From NCBI GenBank assembly GCA_029858925.1, contig JAOUEB010000075.1, forward strand, positions 1-6,755: a stretch of DNA of 6,755 bases, in the 5' to 3' direction. Positions 1-6,132 of the stretch are shown piece by piece (positions within the stretch are counted from its first letter, which is position 1; each line of letters begins with the position of its first letter). A program made the translations under genes and the position numbers. This DNA is from Nitrospira sp. Its GTDB lineage: Bacteria > Nitrospirota > Nitrospiria > Nitrospirales > Nitrospiraceae. Under the pieces are notes generated by a model. The model was not told the origin of the DNA, did not search any database, and saw only the letters and a list, made by a program, of their open reading frames with translations.

Positions 1-1
1 G

Positions 2-115
2 ACTGAGCGAGAATTCGGCGTCCAGATTGTCTCCATCTCGAACGAGGCGGATCTCCGCTTGGCGCATCACGTGGAGCAGCGGTTGCGACAAGTAGCGCTC
101 AATGTGGCGTGCTGA
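2..115 (+). CDS. C-terminal end of an unrecognised protein (partial)
   Basis: An open frame enters from the left edge and ends at TGA 113-115, giving 37 residues that begin TEREFGVQIVSISNEAD and end in NVAC. The sequence alternates a short beta-like stretch (VQIVSIS) with an amphipathic helix-like stretch (ADLRLAHHVEQRLRQ), which looks like a real protein tail. About three quarters of its third codon positions are G or C, as expected for a coding frame here. It converges on the minus-strand gene ending at 125 with a 9-bp gap and no terminator-like hairpin. I do not recognise the family. A competing minus-strand frame is also open across this stretch, so the call is tentative. Confidence 0.45.
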   Translation, partial: TEREFGVQIVSISNEADLRLAHHVEQRLRQVALNVAC

Positions 116-124
116 ACGGATAAG

Positions 125-823
125 CTAATGGTGATGCTCGCAGCCGGGACCATGGGTGTGTGGTTCGGGGTCCGGAGGCGGCATGAAGGATTGGCCCGGT
201 AATATGATGTGCCCTGGTTGTTGTTTTTTTACAAGATGTTCGGCGATCTGTGGATGGTAGACCTTCACGTAACCGATGAGCCCGCCGAGAAACCGCCGCG
301 ACTGAAAATCCTTCCCTGAAAAATCCGAGACGAATGCGATCGCGCGGTCGAGCACTTCGGGGGCGCTGGTCGTGTCGGCGATTTGCTGTGGGTTCTCCTT
401 TCTGAAGGTCTCGTATTCTTTCTTCAGATGTTCCGCAAAGACCGGCATGGGCGCCGATGGCACATGCAATGGGCTGAGGGTGCGGCGAAGGGCTTGAATG
501 GACGCGACGACTTCGGCGTCCTGTCCATCGTGCCGTCCCTCGAAATAGCCGAAGGTCACGATTTCGATCAGGTTGAACAGGGCGATGGCCTTCTCACCGC
601 CGAGCTCGCTCAGATCCCGGTAGAAATCCCTCCGGATGGGCATAAATTGCTCGCCGAGCCGTTTCTGCTGATAATCGCTGCCGCTGTCCAAATACGGGCA
701 GTCGTTGGGGCAGGAGATGCGGACAAGCCGATGTTCTCCACAACAGGGGCTGCAAATCAATCCACCCAGCGCCGGACACGGACGTTTCCCTTTTCGCTGT
801 GTGCAGTAGGGACAAGCACTCAT
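125..823 (-). CDS. Cysteine-rich zinc-ribbon-like protein with His-rich C-terminus
   Basis: This 232-residue protein has no function I can name. Eight cysteines fall within the first 42 residues (4, 7, 16, 24, 27, 28, 38, 42), including CPYC, CSPCC and CPNDC, a spacing suited to two structural zinc sites. The middle (about 46-200) is soluble and mostly helical in character, with no signal peptide or membrane segment. The last residues carry HTHGPGCEHHH, a second potential metal-binding patch. The ATG start at 823 overlaps the stop of the upstream gene in an ATGA arrangement, which suggests translational coupling; GAAGGA lies about 11 bases upstream. I recall similar Cys-rich N-termini in conserved hypothetical proteins but cannot name a family. 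The frame is intact and the gene is very likely real; the metal binding is inferred from residue pattern only. Confidence 0.85.
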   Translation of the reverse strand: MSACPYCTQRKGKRPCPALGGLICSPCCGEHRLVRISCPNDCPYLDSGSDYQQKRLGEQFMPIRRDFYRDLSELGGEKAIALFNLIEIVTFGYFEGRHDGQDAEVVASIQALRRTLSPLHVPSAPMPVFAEHLKKEYETFRKENPQQIADTTSAPEVLDRAIAFVSDFSGKDFQSRRFLGGLIGYVKVYHPQIAEHLVKKQQPGHIILPGQSFMPPPDPEPHTHGPGCEHHH

Positions 824-1830
824 TTCTTCATCGATCCTTCCGTCGCCGACTTCGGCGGAGGCGGGATAAACCCATAGTCCGCCAGTGTGCGCTTCTCGAC
901 CTTGGGTTTGCCGTCGGAGGGGGCTTCTAATCCGTTCATCTCGGCGGCATGAGCATAGTGATAGGGGACCAGAATCAGGTTGTTCGCGCGATCGATGCTG
1001 ATATCGGCGGGGGCGAGCAGGTACTCGGCAATCACCTGGAAGCGATGATCTCTGGTCATCCGCCAGATCTTCCCCTTTGTGAGATCCGACAGGTACATAT
1101 TGCCCCAGCGGTCGAAGTCGACTCCGCTTAAGTTTTGGAAGCGTCCAGTGAAGAACCCATTCGACTCCAATTCCGTGAATTGTCCTTCCGGTGAAATGTC
1201 CAGAATTTTGCCCTTGTCCCAGCTCACGGCAATGAGGTGGCCTGTTTTGGGGTGAACGGCGATTGCCGCAGGTCCGGCGAGCCGGTCGTCATGGATCAGG
1301 AGGTCCACGCGATGATCGGCTGCGGGATCGATACGGTAGATCGAGTTGGCTGCTTGGTCTGACGCGTACAACAGGCCGGTCGGCCCGGCTGTCACATCTT
1401 TCAAGGAGACGCCCTTTTGCGGAGATGACGGAGGAAACGAGACCGCCACGAGCAGTTTGCCCGTGGTCTTATCGAAGCCTTTAAGTTGATCGAGATCTGC
1501 GACATAGAGGGTTTGCCCCACGAGGGCCAGCCCTTTCGGCGCATGCAGCAGGACATTGGCGCTGTCGCCCTGGATGAACTTGAGGCTAGTGACCTTCCCT
1601 GTGGCATCCAATTTTGTGATGAAGCCGTTGTTATCTCTGTCCTCTGGCTCTCCATTGATGTTTGAAATGAAATAGTCGCTCCCAAGCTGGTCGCCGACGA
1701 AGCTATTGGGCGATTCCAGTCCTGTGATTTGGGCGGCGTTGCTGGGTAAAGCAAGGCCAAGCAGGAGGGCAGAGAGCAAGAGTCTGCCGCACAGTGGAGA
1801 GCGACACATCAACGGTAATGGAAGGGGCAT
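820..1830 (-). CDS. Exported beta-propeller-like (NHL/SMP-30 type) protein
   Basis: From the ATG at 1830 this is a 336-residue protein. It starts with a signal-peptide-like region: a basic Cys/Arg stretch, then LLLSALLLGLAL, then PSNA-AQ as a plausible signal peptidase I site. The rest shows repeated blocks typical of NHL or SMP-30/gluconolactonase propellers: APKGLALVGQTLYVAD, GPTGLLYASD followed by SIYRIDP, GPAAIAVHPKTGHLIAVS, and LSGVDFDRWGNMYLSD followed by KIWRM. It ends in a PPPP-containing tail. A periplasmic location is inferred; the ligand or reaction is unknown, and I cannot assign catalytic residues. Earlier in-frame starts exist (TTG 1872, ATG 1863), but a good promoter -10 hexamer covers them, so 1830 (or ATG 1809) is preferred; none has a strong Shine-Dalgarno. 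It is the first gene of a pair with the Cys-rich protein. Confidence 0.8.
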   Translation of the reverse strand: MPLPLPLMCRSPLCGRLLLSALLLGLALPSNAAQITGLESPNSFVGDQLGSDYFISNINGEPEDRDNNGFITKLDATGKVTSLKFIQGDSANVLLHAPKGLALVGQTLYVADLDQLKGFDKTTGKLLVAVSFPPSSPQKGVSLKDVTAGPTGLLYASDQAANSIYRIDPAADHRVDLLIHDDRLAGPAAIAVHPKTGHLIAVSWDKGKILDISPEGQFTELESNGFFTGRFQNLSGVDFDRWGNMYLSDLTKGKIWRMTRDHRFQVIAEYLLAPADISIDRANNLILVPYHYAHAAEMNGLEAPSDGKPKVEKRTLADYGFIPPPPKSATEGSMKK

Positions 1831-1861
1831 TAATCTCGGTGGCTTCGGATGATAGTTCACC

Positions 1862-1891
1862 ATCGTAGCCAACGAATCGAGACGCTGTCAA
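1862..1891 (-). promoter_or_regulatory. Probable sigma70-type promoter for the beta-propeller gene
   Basis: On the minus strand, TTGACA (1891-1886) is followed by an 18-bp spacer and TACGAT (1867-1862; 4 of 6 matches to TATAAT). Transcription would start near 1855, leaving a leader of about 25 nt before the ATG at 1830. The -10 hexamer overlaps the TTG and ATG candidates at 1872 and 1863, which argues against those starts. This is a motif match only. Confidence 0.5.
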
Positions 1892-1956
1892 GGAACGGGG
1901 ACGTGAGGGGTATAGGTGTGGGCAGAAAAGCTTGTGTCTCCTTACCGACCACAGCG

Positions 1957-1986
1957 TTGACTTGAGTAAAATTGCCCTGCTAAGGT
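1957..1986 (+). promoter_or_regulatory. Candidate promoter for folD-metF-panB
   Basis: TTGACT (1957-1962), an 18-bp spacer and TAAGGT (1981-1986) form a weak sigma70-like promoter upstream of folD. The -35 is good (5 of 6) and the -10 poor (3 of 6). It is the best candidate I see in the 278-bp divergent region between the beta-propeller start and folD. A leader of about 115 nt would precede the folD start. The 9-mer GCTAAGGTG overlaps the -10 and recurs at 2003-2011, so the resemblance could instead reflect a repeated protein-binding site. Confidence 0.3.
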
Positions 1987-2025
1987 GCCCGCTCGAAAAT
2001 AGGCTAAGGTGGAGGCTCAGGCTCA

Positions 2026-2045
2026 GTGAATATGAGTGAATATGT
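2026..2045 (+). repeat. Short tandem repeat in the folD leader
   Basis: Two adjacent copies of the decamer GTGAATATGA/T lie about 65-80 bases upstream of the folD start. A 6-bp duplication (GGCTCA twice, 2014-2025) directly precedes them. Two copies are too few to distinguish a binding site from a chance duplication. Confidence 0.4.
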
Positions 2046-2098
2046 ACGGAGGGGAACTACACTCACTTTCAACCGTAGCCTTAATCTTTGTCAAAAGT

Positions 2099-2103
2099 GG
2101 AGG
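2099..2103 (+). promoter_or_regulatory. Shine-Dalgarno that sets the folD start at GTG 2109
   Basis: GGAGG ends 5 bases before GTG at 2109, an ideal spacing. The earlier in-frame TTG at 2088 would place this site inside the gene and has no comparable site of its own. Confidence 0.75.
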
Positions 2104-2108
2104 AAAAT

Positions 2109-2969
2109 GTGGCGGCGAAATTGATTGATGGGAAAGCGTTGGCGCAGCAGGTCAGGGATCGGCTAGCCGTTGAATCAGCCGCGGTCTTGGCCAAGACGGG
2201 GATCAAGCCGGGGTTGGCGACAATCCTAGTCGGAGATGATCCCGCGTCCCATGTGTATGTAAAGAACAAGCAAAAGGCCTGTGAGTTGGCCGGTATCTAT
2301 GTGGATGACCACAAGTTACCGGCCTCGACCACGCAGGCTGAGTTGCTGGCCTTGATTGAAAAGGAGAATGCCGATCCGAAGATTCACGGCATCCTTGTCC
2401 AGCTTCCATTGCCGAAGCAGATCGATAGCCGGGTGGTGCTTGAAGCCGTGTCGCCGAACAAGGATGCCGACGGGTTTCATCCCTATAACTTCGGCCGGTT
2501 GGTCGAAGGCCATCCTGTGTTCGAGGCCTGTACTCCGAAGGGCGTGATGAAGATGATTGAATCGACTGGTGTGGCGATCGAAGGCAAGCGCGCTGTCGTG
2601 CTGGGGCGCAGCAATATCGTGGGCAAGCCGTTGGCGCTCATGCTCCTGCAGCGCAATGCGACCGTCACGATTTGCCATTCCAAAACGAAAGATCTCCCGG
2701 CCGTCTGTCGTGAAGCCGAGTTGCTGTTGGTCGCCATCGGGAAGGCCAAGTTTGTAACGGCCGATATGGTGCGGGAGGGCGCCGTCGTCATCGATGTCGG
2801 GACAAACAAATTGCCGGATGGCAAACTCTGCGGCGATGTCGACTTCGAACCAGTCAGTCAGAAAGCCGGATGGATCAGCCCGGTGCCGGGCGGAGTGGGC
2901 CCCATGACGATCGCCATGTTGCTGGACAATACGGTGGAGTCTGCGAAGAGAATGGCGGGGATGTTGTAG
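2109..2969 (+). CDS. folD: Bifunctional methylenetetrahydrofolate dehydrogenase / methenyltetrahydrofolate cyclohydrolase
   Basis: FolD is a cytoplasmic enzyme that oxidises 5,10-methylene-THF to 5,10-methenyl-THF with NADP+ and hydrolyses that to 10-formyl-THF, reversibly. The product is 286 residues, the usual size. With the GTG start the N-terminus reads MAAKLIDGKALAQQ, and the catalytic Tyr and Lys fall at 50 and 54, the same numbers as I recall for E. coli FolD. Family blocks follow: YVKNKQKACELAG, GILVQLPLP, NKDADGFHPYNFGRL, CTPKGVMKM, the dinucleotide-binding GRSNIVGKPLA, IDVGTN and SPVPGGVGPMT. A strong GGAGG site supports the start. It is first in a plus-strand unit with metF and panB, which share 5,10-methylene-THF with it. 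Its stop codon is inside the left arm of the palindrome at 2966-3058, so the extreme C-terminus may have been altered if that element is an insertion; all catalytic blocks are intact. Confidence 0.97.
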   Translation: MAAKLIDGKALAQQVRDRLAVESAAVLAKTGIKPGLATILVGDDPASHVYVKNKQKACELAGIYVDDHKLPASTTQAELLALIEKENADPKIHGILVQLPLPKQIDSRVVLEAVSPNKDADGFHPYNFGRLVEGHPVFEACTPKGVMKMIESTGVAIEGKRAVVLGRSNIVGKPLALMLLQRNATVTICHSKTKDLPAVCREAELLLVAIGKAKFVTADMVREGAVVIDVGTNKLPDGKLCGDVDFEPVSQKAGWISPVPGGVGPMTIAMLLDNTVESAKRMAGML

Positions 2970-3058
2970 GAGGACCGGAGGCTCCCGTGCTCGCTGACCG
3001 CGCACGATCAGAATGTGCTCGGTCAATGCGCGCAGTGAGGAGCCTCTGGTCCTCCTGC
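2966..3058. repeat. 93-bp nested palindrome between folD and metF
   Basis: Bases 2966-2985 pair with 3039-3058 over 20 positions, with only two G-U-type mismatches (2967/3057 and 2977/3047). Inside lies a second hairpin: 2995-3005 pairs with 3015-3025 (TGACCG-C-GCAC with GTGC-T-CGGTCA), 11 positions with one mismatch and a 9-nt loop. An alternative inner pairing of CGCGCA (2999-3004) with TGCGCG (3027-3032) also exists. No T-run follows either arm, so it is not a normal intrinsic terminator. The left arm includes the folD stop and an AGGAGG; the right arm includes CCTCCT. The layout suggests a REP- or MITE-like dispersed element or a structured mRNA spacer that stabilises or attenuates the operon message. 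The structure is plain in the sequence; its role is inferred. Confidence 0.8.
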
Positions 3059-3093
3059 AGCAGGGGATGAAAAGAGGGAGAGAGGAGCGGACG

Positions 3094-3981
3094 ATGAGCC
3101 GGGAGCCGAGGAGACTGAAGGACGTACTGGATCAGGGCCAGTTTGCGGTTACGATTGAGTACAATCCGCCGAAAGGCACGAACATCGCGGGAATTTTGGA
3201 CAATGCCAAGGAATTGATCGGGCTCGTCCATGGCGTCAACGTGACCGACAACACGGCGGCGGTGGTGCGCGCTGGTTCCTTGCCTGTCTGCCGATTGCTC
3301 TACGAGTTGGGGCACGATCCGGTCATGCAGTTGACCTGTCGCGACCGGAACCGCATCGCCATGCAGTCCGATTTGATGGGCGCCCATATGCTTGGAATTC
3401 GCAATGTCCTCTGTCTGACCGGCGATTATCCGACGGTCGGCGACCATAAAGAAGCCAAGCCGGTCTACGATCTTGATTCCGTGCAGGTCATGCAGTTGGT
3501 GCAGGGGCTGAACAATGGCCGGGACATGGCGGGCCATAAGCTGGACGGTCCTACGGACTTTACAATCGCCGCTGCCGCAACGCCGGAAGCTGATTTGGTA
3601 GGGCCGGTGTTGGCAAAATTCGAAGTGAAGGTGAAAGCGGGCGCGCAGTTTTTTCAGACGCAGGCGGTCTACCAGCCTGATGTCTTTGCAAGCTTCATGA
3701 AAGCCGTGCGTCCGTTCAAGGTGAAGGTGTTGGCCGGCATCCTCCTGCTGCGAAATGCCAAGATGGCGGAATTCATGAATGCCAATATCCCCGGCATGTC
3801 GGTGCCGCAGGAGATGATCAATGAGCTGCGCGCCGCCGGCGACAAGTCGGAAGATGCCGGCGTGGAGATTGCCGTGCGCGCGATCAAGGCCGTGCGTCCC
3901 CATTGCGACGGCGTTCATATCATGGCCATCAAGGGGATTCATCGGCTTCGGGAAATTATCACGAAGGCGCAACTCGGATGA
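3094..3981 (+). CDS. metF: Methylenetetrahydrofolate reductase, short form
   Basis: This 295-residue cytoplasmic flavoenzyme should reduce 5,10-methylene-THF to 5-methyl-THF, the methyl donor for methionine synthesis. Family blocks are clear: TIEYNPPKG with the catalytic-type Glu at 22, NVTDN (49-53), QLTCRDRNRIAMQSDLMGA (from 79), LTGD (108-111), FFQTQAVY, NIPGMSVP and DGVHIMAI. It is one TIM barrel without the extra C-terminal Cys domain that some MTHFRs carry; a possible separate copy of that domain is encoded at 6133-6381. The ATG at 3094 is chosen because GAGGAG ends 6 bases upstream and because an earlier in-frame ATG at 3013 starts inside the palindrome. The gene is 124 bp from folD and overlaps panB by 4 bp. 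Homologues of this short type include MetF partnered by MetV in acetogens, so the electron donor need not be NAD(P)H acting alone. Confidence 0.95.
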   Translation: MSREPRRLKDVLDQGQFAVTIEYNPPKGTNIAGILDNAKELIGLVHGVNVTDNTAAVVRAGSLPVCRLLYELGHDPVMQLTCRDRNRIAMQSDLMGAHMLGIRNVLCLTGDYPTVGDHKEAKPVYDLDSVQVMQLVQGLNNGRDMAGHKLDGPTDFTIAAAATPEADLVGPVLAKFEVKVKAGAQFFQTQAVYQPDVFASFMKAVRPFKVKVLAGILLLRNAKMAEFMNANIPGMSVPQEMINELRAAGDKSEDAGVEIAVRAIKAVRPHCDGVHIMAIKGIHRLREIITKAQLG

Positions 3982-4769
3982 TGACGGTTCCGGACCTTCA
4001 ACGATACAAACGCGAGAAGAAGAAGGTGATCGTCGTGACCGCCTATGATGCGCTGTTCGCGCGTATCGTGGAGCAGGCCGGCATCGAAACGATTTTGGTC
4101 GGGGATTCGCTTGGTGTCGTCGTGCAGGGAAAGCCCAATACGCTGTCCGTGACGATGGACGAGATGCTCTACCATACAAAACTGGTGGTTGGTGCGGCGC
4201 AGAAGTCCCTGGTTGTCGGCGATATGCCGTTCATGTCCTATCAGACGGGCAAAGAAGAGGCACTGCGCAACGCGGGGCGGTTTCTCCAGGCCGGCGCCCA
4301 TGCGGTTAAACTTGAAGGCGGCGCCGCCATGGTCGATCGCATTGAGGCCATGACGAACGTGGGGATCCCCGTGATCGGTCATCTCGGGATGACGCCGCAG
4401 TCGGTCAATCAATATGGGGGTTACAAGGTTCAAGGCAAAGGAAAGGATCACGCTGCTAGGCTGGTTGCAGATGCCAAGTCGCTCGAAGCTGCCGGAGTCT
4501 GCGCGATTGTATTGGAGGCGATTCCGTCTGCCTTGGCCAAGAAGATTTCGGAAAAGGTGGCGATCCCCACTATCGGCATCGGCGCCGGGCCGCACTGCGA
4601 TGGGCAGGTGCTGGTGCTCTACGACCTGCTCGGCCTGTTCGACGAGTTTGTGCCCAAGTTCGTCAAGCCCTATGCTCATCTGAAAGCGGATGCGCTCCAA
4701 GCTATTCGTCGCTACAAGGAAGAAGTCGAACAGGGCAAGTTTCCCTCGGATGCGGAGTCGTATCACTGA
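3978..4769 (+). CDS. panB: 3-methyl-2-oxobutanoate hydroxymethyltransferase (ketopantoate hydroxymethyltransferase)
   Basis: PanB transfers the one-carbon unit of 5,10-methylene-THF to 2-oxoisovalerate, forming ketopantoate, the first committed step of pantothenate and CoA synthesis. The 263-residue product has the usual length. Metal ligands are visible as Asp43 in GDSLG, Asp82 in GDMPF and Glu113 in KLEGG, and the catalytic Glu is Glu180 in VLEAIPS; other blocks are VTAYDALFA, GHLGMTPQ, GIGAGPHCDGQVLVLYD and PKFVKPYAHL. The start ATG at 3978 overlaps the metF stop (ATGA); a second ATG follows at once at 3981. GAAGG about 10 bases upstream and the overlap point to translational coupling with metF. 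Its stop overlaps the tail of convergent apaH by 7 bp. A longer in-frame ATG at 3903 lies inside metF and adds residues foreign to the family. Confidence 0.97.
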   Translation: MMTVPDLQRYKREKKKVIVVTAYDALFARIVEQAGIETILVGDSLGVVVQGKPNTLSVTMDEMLYHTKLVVGAAQKSLVVGDMPFMSYQTGKEEALRNAGRFLQAGAHAVKLEGGAAMVDRIEAMTNVGIPVIGHLGMTPQSVNQYGGYKVQGKGKDHAARLVADAKSLEAAGVCAIVLEAIPSALAKKISEKVAIPTIGIGAGPHCDGQVLVLYDLLGLFDEFVPKFVKPYAHLKADALQAIRRYKEEVEQGKFPSDAESYH

Positions 4770-5608
4770 TCGCTGATGATCTGCCGAAACACGTTCGTTG
4801 AGCTTTGCCGGTCCGCACATTCGACCTGGGATACTGAACGATCTTCGAGTCTCACAGCGGTCAGCTGTCTTCCCCACACGCAGCCGCTATCGATGGCGAG
4901 ATGGTTCGGTTCCAACCGAAGGCCGAGTGCCGCCCAATGACCGGTAATGATAGTTGCATTGGTGCTGCGGCGATCCGGAACGCGAAACCAGGGAGCGAAC
5001 CCGGTAGGAGTGTCCTCAGGCGGCCCAGAAAAATTAGACATTGCTCCGGTCGGCGTGCAGGTTCTCAGTCGTGTGAGCACGCGAGTGATGCAGGTCAGAC
5101 GTTCCCAGCCACGGAGGTTGTCGGACCATTGTGGCGTGGGGCGGTGAAAGAGTTGCTGGAGAAACACCCGATAGTCCGGTCCTGCCAGGACCGCCTCAAC
5201 TTCCTGTGCGTAGACGATCGCCTCTTTGATGGTCCATAGAGGAAGCAATCCGGCGTGGATCATGAAGTACTCGCCCTCGCGGTGATGCAGCGGCTGTTGC
5301 CGGAGCCACGCCAATAGTTCGTCCCGATCGGGAGCCGCCAGCACATCCTGGATCGTATCCTTCGGTCGTAATGGCACGATACCTTCTGCAACGGCCAGCA
5401 GAAACAGGTCGTGATTCCCGATCACGACCCGTACAGCCTGCCCGAGCTGCTCGATGTAGCGAAGGACGTTGAGAGATTCGGGCCCCCGGTTAACGAGATC
5501 GCCAACCAGCCAGAGCCTATCGACGTGAGGCTGGAAGGAGACGCGGTCGAGCAGGTGGCGGAGAGAGTTGAAACATCCTTGAATATCGCCGATCGCGTAG
5601 GTGGCCAT
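4763..5608 (-). CDS. apaH: Symmetrical bis(5'-nucleosyl)-tetraphosphatase (diadenosine tetraphosphatase)
   Basis: ApaH hydrolyses Ap4A to two ADP in the cytoplasm, and in enterobacteria also removes Np4-type caps from RNA 5' ends. The 281-residue product matches the E. coli protein in length. It shows the metallophosphatase series: GDIQG (7-11), GDLVNRG (36-42), GNHD (64-67), IHAG and GHWA, plus ApaH-specific stretches such as DTIQDVLAAPDRDELL, LRGWERLTCITRVLTRLR and IDSGCVWGRQLTAVR. Motif I has Gln where E. coli has His (GDVHG); this variant occurs in other ApaH proteins, so activity is probably kept. The frame is open for 62 codons upstream, but MATYAIGD at 5608 is the family start; its ribosome-binding site is weak. 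The gene lies 88 bp after queF in the same direction, with no clear promoter or terminator in the gap, and ends 7 bp inside panB. Confidence 0.96.
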   Translation of the reverse strand: MATYAIGDIQGCFNSLRHLLDRVSFQPHVDRLWLVGDLVNRGPESLNVLRYIEQLGQAVRVVIGNHDLFLLAVAEGIVPLRPKDTIQDVLAAPDRDELLAWLRQQPLHHREGEYFMIHAGLLPLWTIKEAIVYAQEVEAVLAGPDYRVFLQQLFHRPTPQWSDNLRGWERLTCITRVLTRLRTCTPTGAMSNFSGPPEDTPTGFAPWFRVPDRRSTNATIITGHWAALGLRLEPNHLAIDSGCVWGRQLTAVRLEDRSVSQVECADRQSSTNVFRQIISDQ

Positions 5609-5696
5609 GAAGAAAATTGGGTCAGCAGTCGATAGCCATTCGTCACACCCAGGAGAGGAAGGGTTCACTCTCACGCACAATGGCCAATGACGAGTC

Positions 5697-6113
5697 TCAG
5701 GGGTACTTGGCTTCGATCTTACTCGAAAGCCCGCCTCGGGCGGCAAATGTGCCGGTGACCTTGGCCCAGACTGGCTTGCAAGCCTTGACGACATCTTGGA
5801 GGATGCGGTTCACGGCGTTCTCGTAAAAAATGCCGAGGTCGCGATAGGCGTGGATGTACATCTTGAGCGATTTGAGCTCGAGGCAATCCTTGCCCGGCAT
5901 ATAGTGGAGTGTGATGGTGCCGAAGTCAGGAAGCTGCGTCTTGGGGCAGATCGCCGTGTATTCGGGAATCTCGATCGTAATCTCGTAGCCCTTGTATTGA
6001 TTTGGAAAGGTCTCAAGGTCGGGCAACGGCGAAGTAATCCCACTCTTTGCATGCTGCTCGTTGTATCCAAACTTTGTGGCTTTTTGTTTTCTTCCGCTCG
6101 CTTCACGTTTCAC
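5697..6113 (-). CDS. queF: NADPH-dependent 7-cyano-7-deazaguanine (preQ0) reductase
   Basis: QueF reduces the nitrile of preQ0 to the aminomethyl group of preQ1 in queuosine synthesis for tRNA. At 138 residues it is the short, single-domain type (Bacillus YkvM-like) rather than the long E. coli form. The nucleophilic Cys is Cys56 in AICPKT, the catalytic Asp is Asp63 in LPDFGTI, and the QueF signature ELKSLKMY spans 78-85; FTFAARGG-type residues near the end also fit (GTFAARGG). The start is GTG at 6113, the first possible one because an in-frame TGA lies at 6117-6119; GAGG stands 8 bases upstream. Both start and ribosome-binding site fall within a 7-bp tandem repeat, so residues 1-5 are encoded by repeat sequence. 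The upstream gene ends 19 bp away, suggesting co-transcription. Confidence 0.96.
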   Translation of the reverse strand: MKREASGRKQKATKFGYNEQHAKSGITSPLPDLETFPNQYKGYEITIEIPEYTAICPKTQLPDFGTITLHYMPGKDCLELKSLKMYIHAYRDLGIFYENAVNRILQDVVKACKPVWAKVTGTFAARGGLSSKIEAKYP

Positions 6114-6128
6114 GGTTCACGCCTCACG
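6101..6128. repeat. Four-copy 7-bp tandem repeat over the queF start
   Basis: On the plus strand the copies are CTTCACG, TTTCACG, GTTCACG and CCTCACG, consensus NNTCACG in exact 7-bp phase. On the coding (minus) strand this reads CGTGARN repeated, supplying both the GAGG ribosome-binding site and the GTG start of queF. Only the first two bases of each unit vary. Confidence 0.85.
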
Positions 6129-6132
6129 TCTT

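Noticed and set aside
1..124. Minus-strand open frame at the left edge
   Set aside because: It is open through the edge and could belong to a downstream gene, but it has no start with a ribosome-binding site, and the plus-strand frame with its own stop reads more like protein; left undecided in favour of the plus strand.
383..877. 164-codon plus-strand open frame opposite the Cys-rich gene
   Set aside because: The minus-strand protein has structured Cys motifs and a coupled start, while this frame shows no family features and no ribosome-binding site.
1973..2108. Tetrahydrofolate riboswitch upstream of folD
   Set aside because: The leader has short repeats but none of the conserved core or pairing pattern I would expect of that riboswitch.
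2032..2124. Leader peptide of about 30 codons before folD (ATG 2032 or 2042)
   Set aside because: There is no ribosome-binding site before either ATG, no attenuation-type codon run, and both frames simply run into folD out of frame.
2970..3093. Intrinsic terminator between folD and metF
   Set aside because: The stem is strong, but no T-run follows either arm and the stem starts inside the folD coding region, so it does not fit a standard terminator.
3013..3093. Longer MetF starting at ATG 3013
   Set aside because: The added 27 residues are encoded by the palindrome's inner hairpin and right arm, resemble nothing in MetF and lack a ribosome-binding site; ATG 3094 has GAGGAG at good spacing.
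2875..4179. 434-codon open frame on the minus strand opposite metF and panB
   Set aside because: Its product is Arg/His/Pro-rich with no recognisable motif and mirrors two strongly supported genes; it is an antisense shadow of GC-rich codon use.
3939..4877. 312-codon minus-strand open frame opposite panB
   Set aside because: It runs antisense to panB and out of frame with apaH, which are both certain; it shows no protein-family features.
5609..5794. 62-residue N-terminal extension of ApaH
   Set aside because: The frame is open, but it overlaps the 3' end of queF and adds Pro/Ser-rich residues before the canonical MATYAIGD start.
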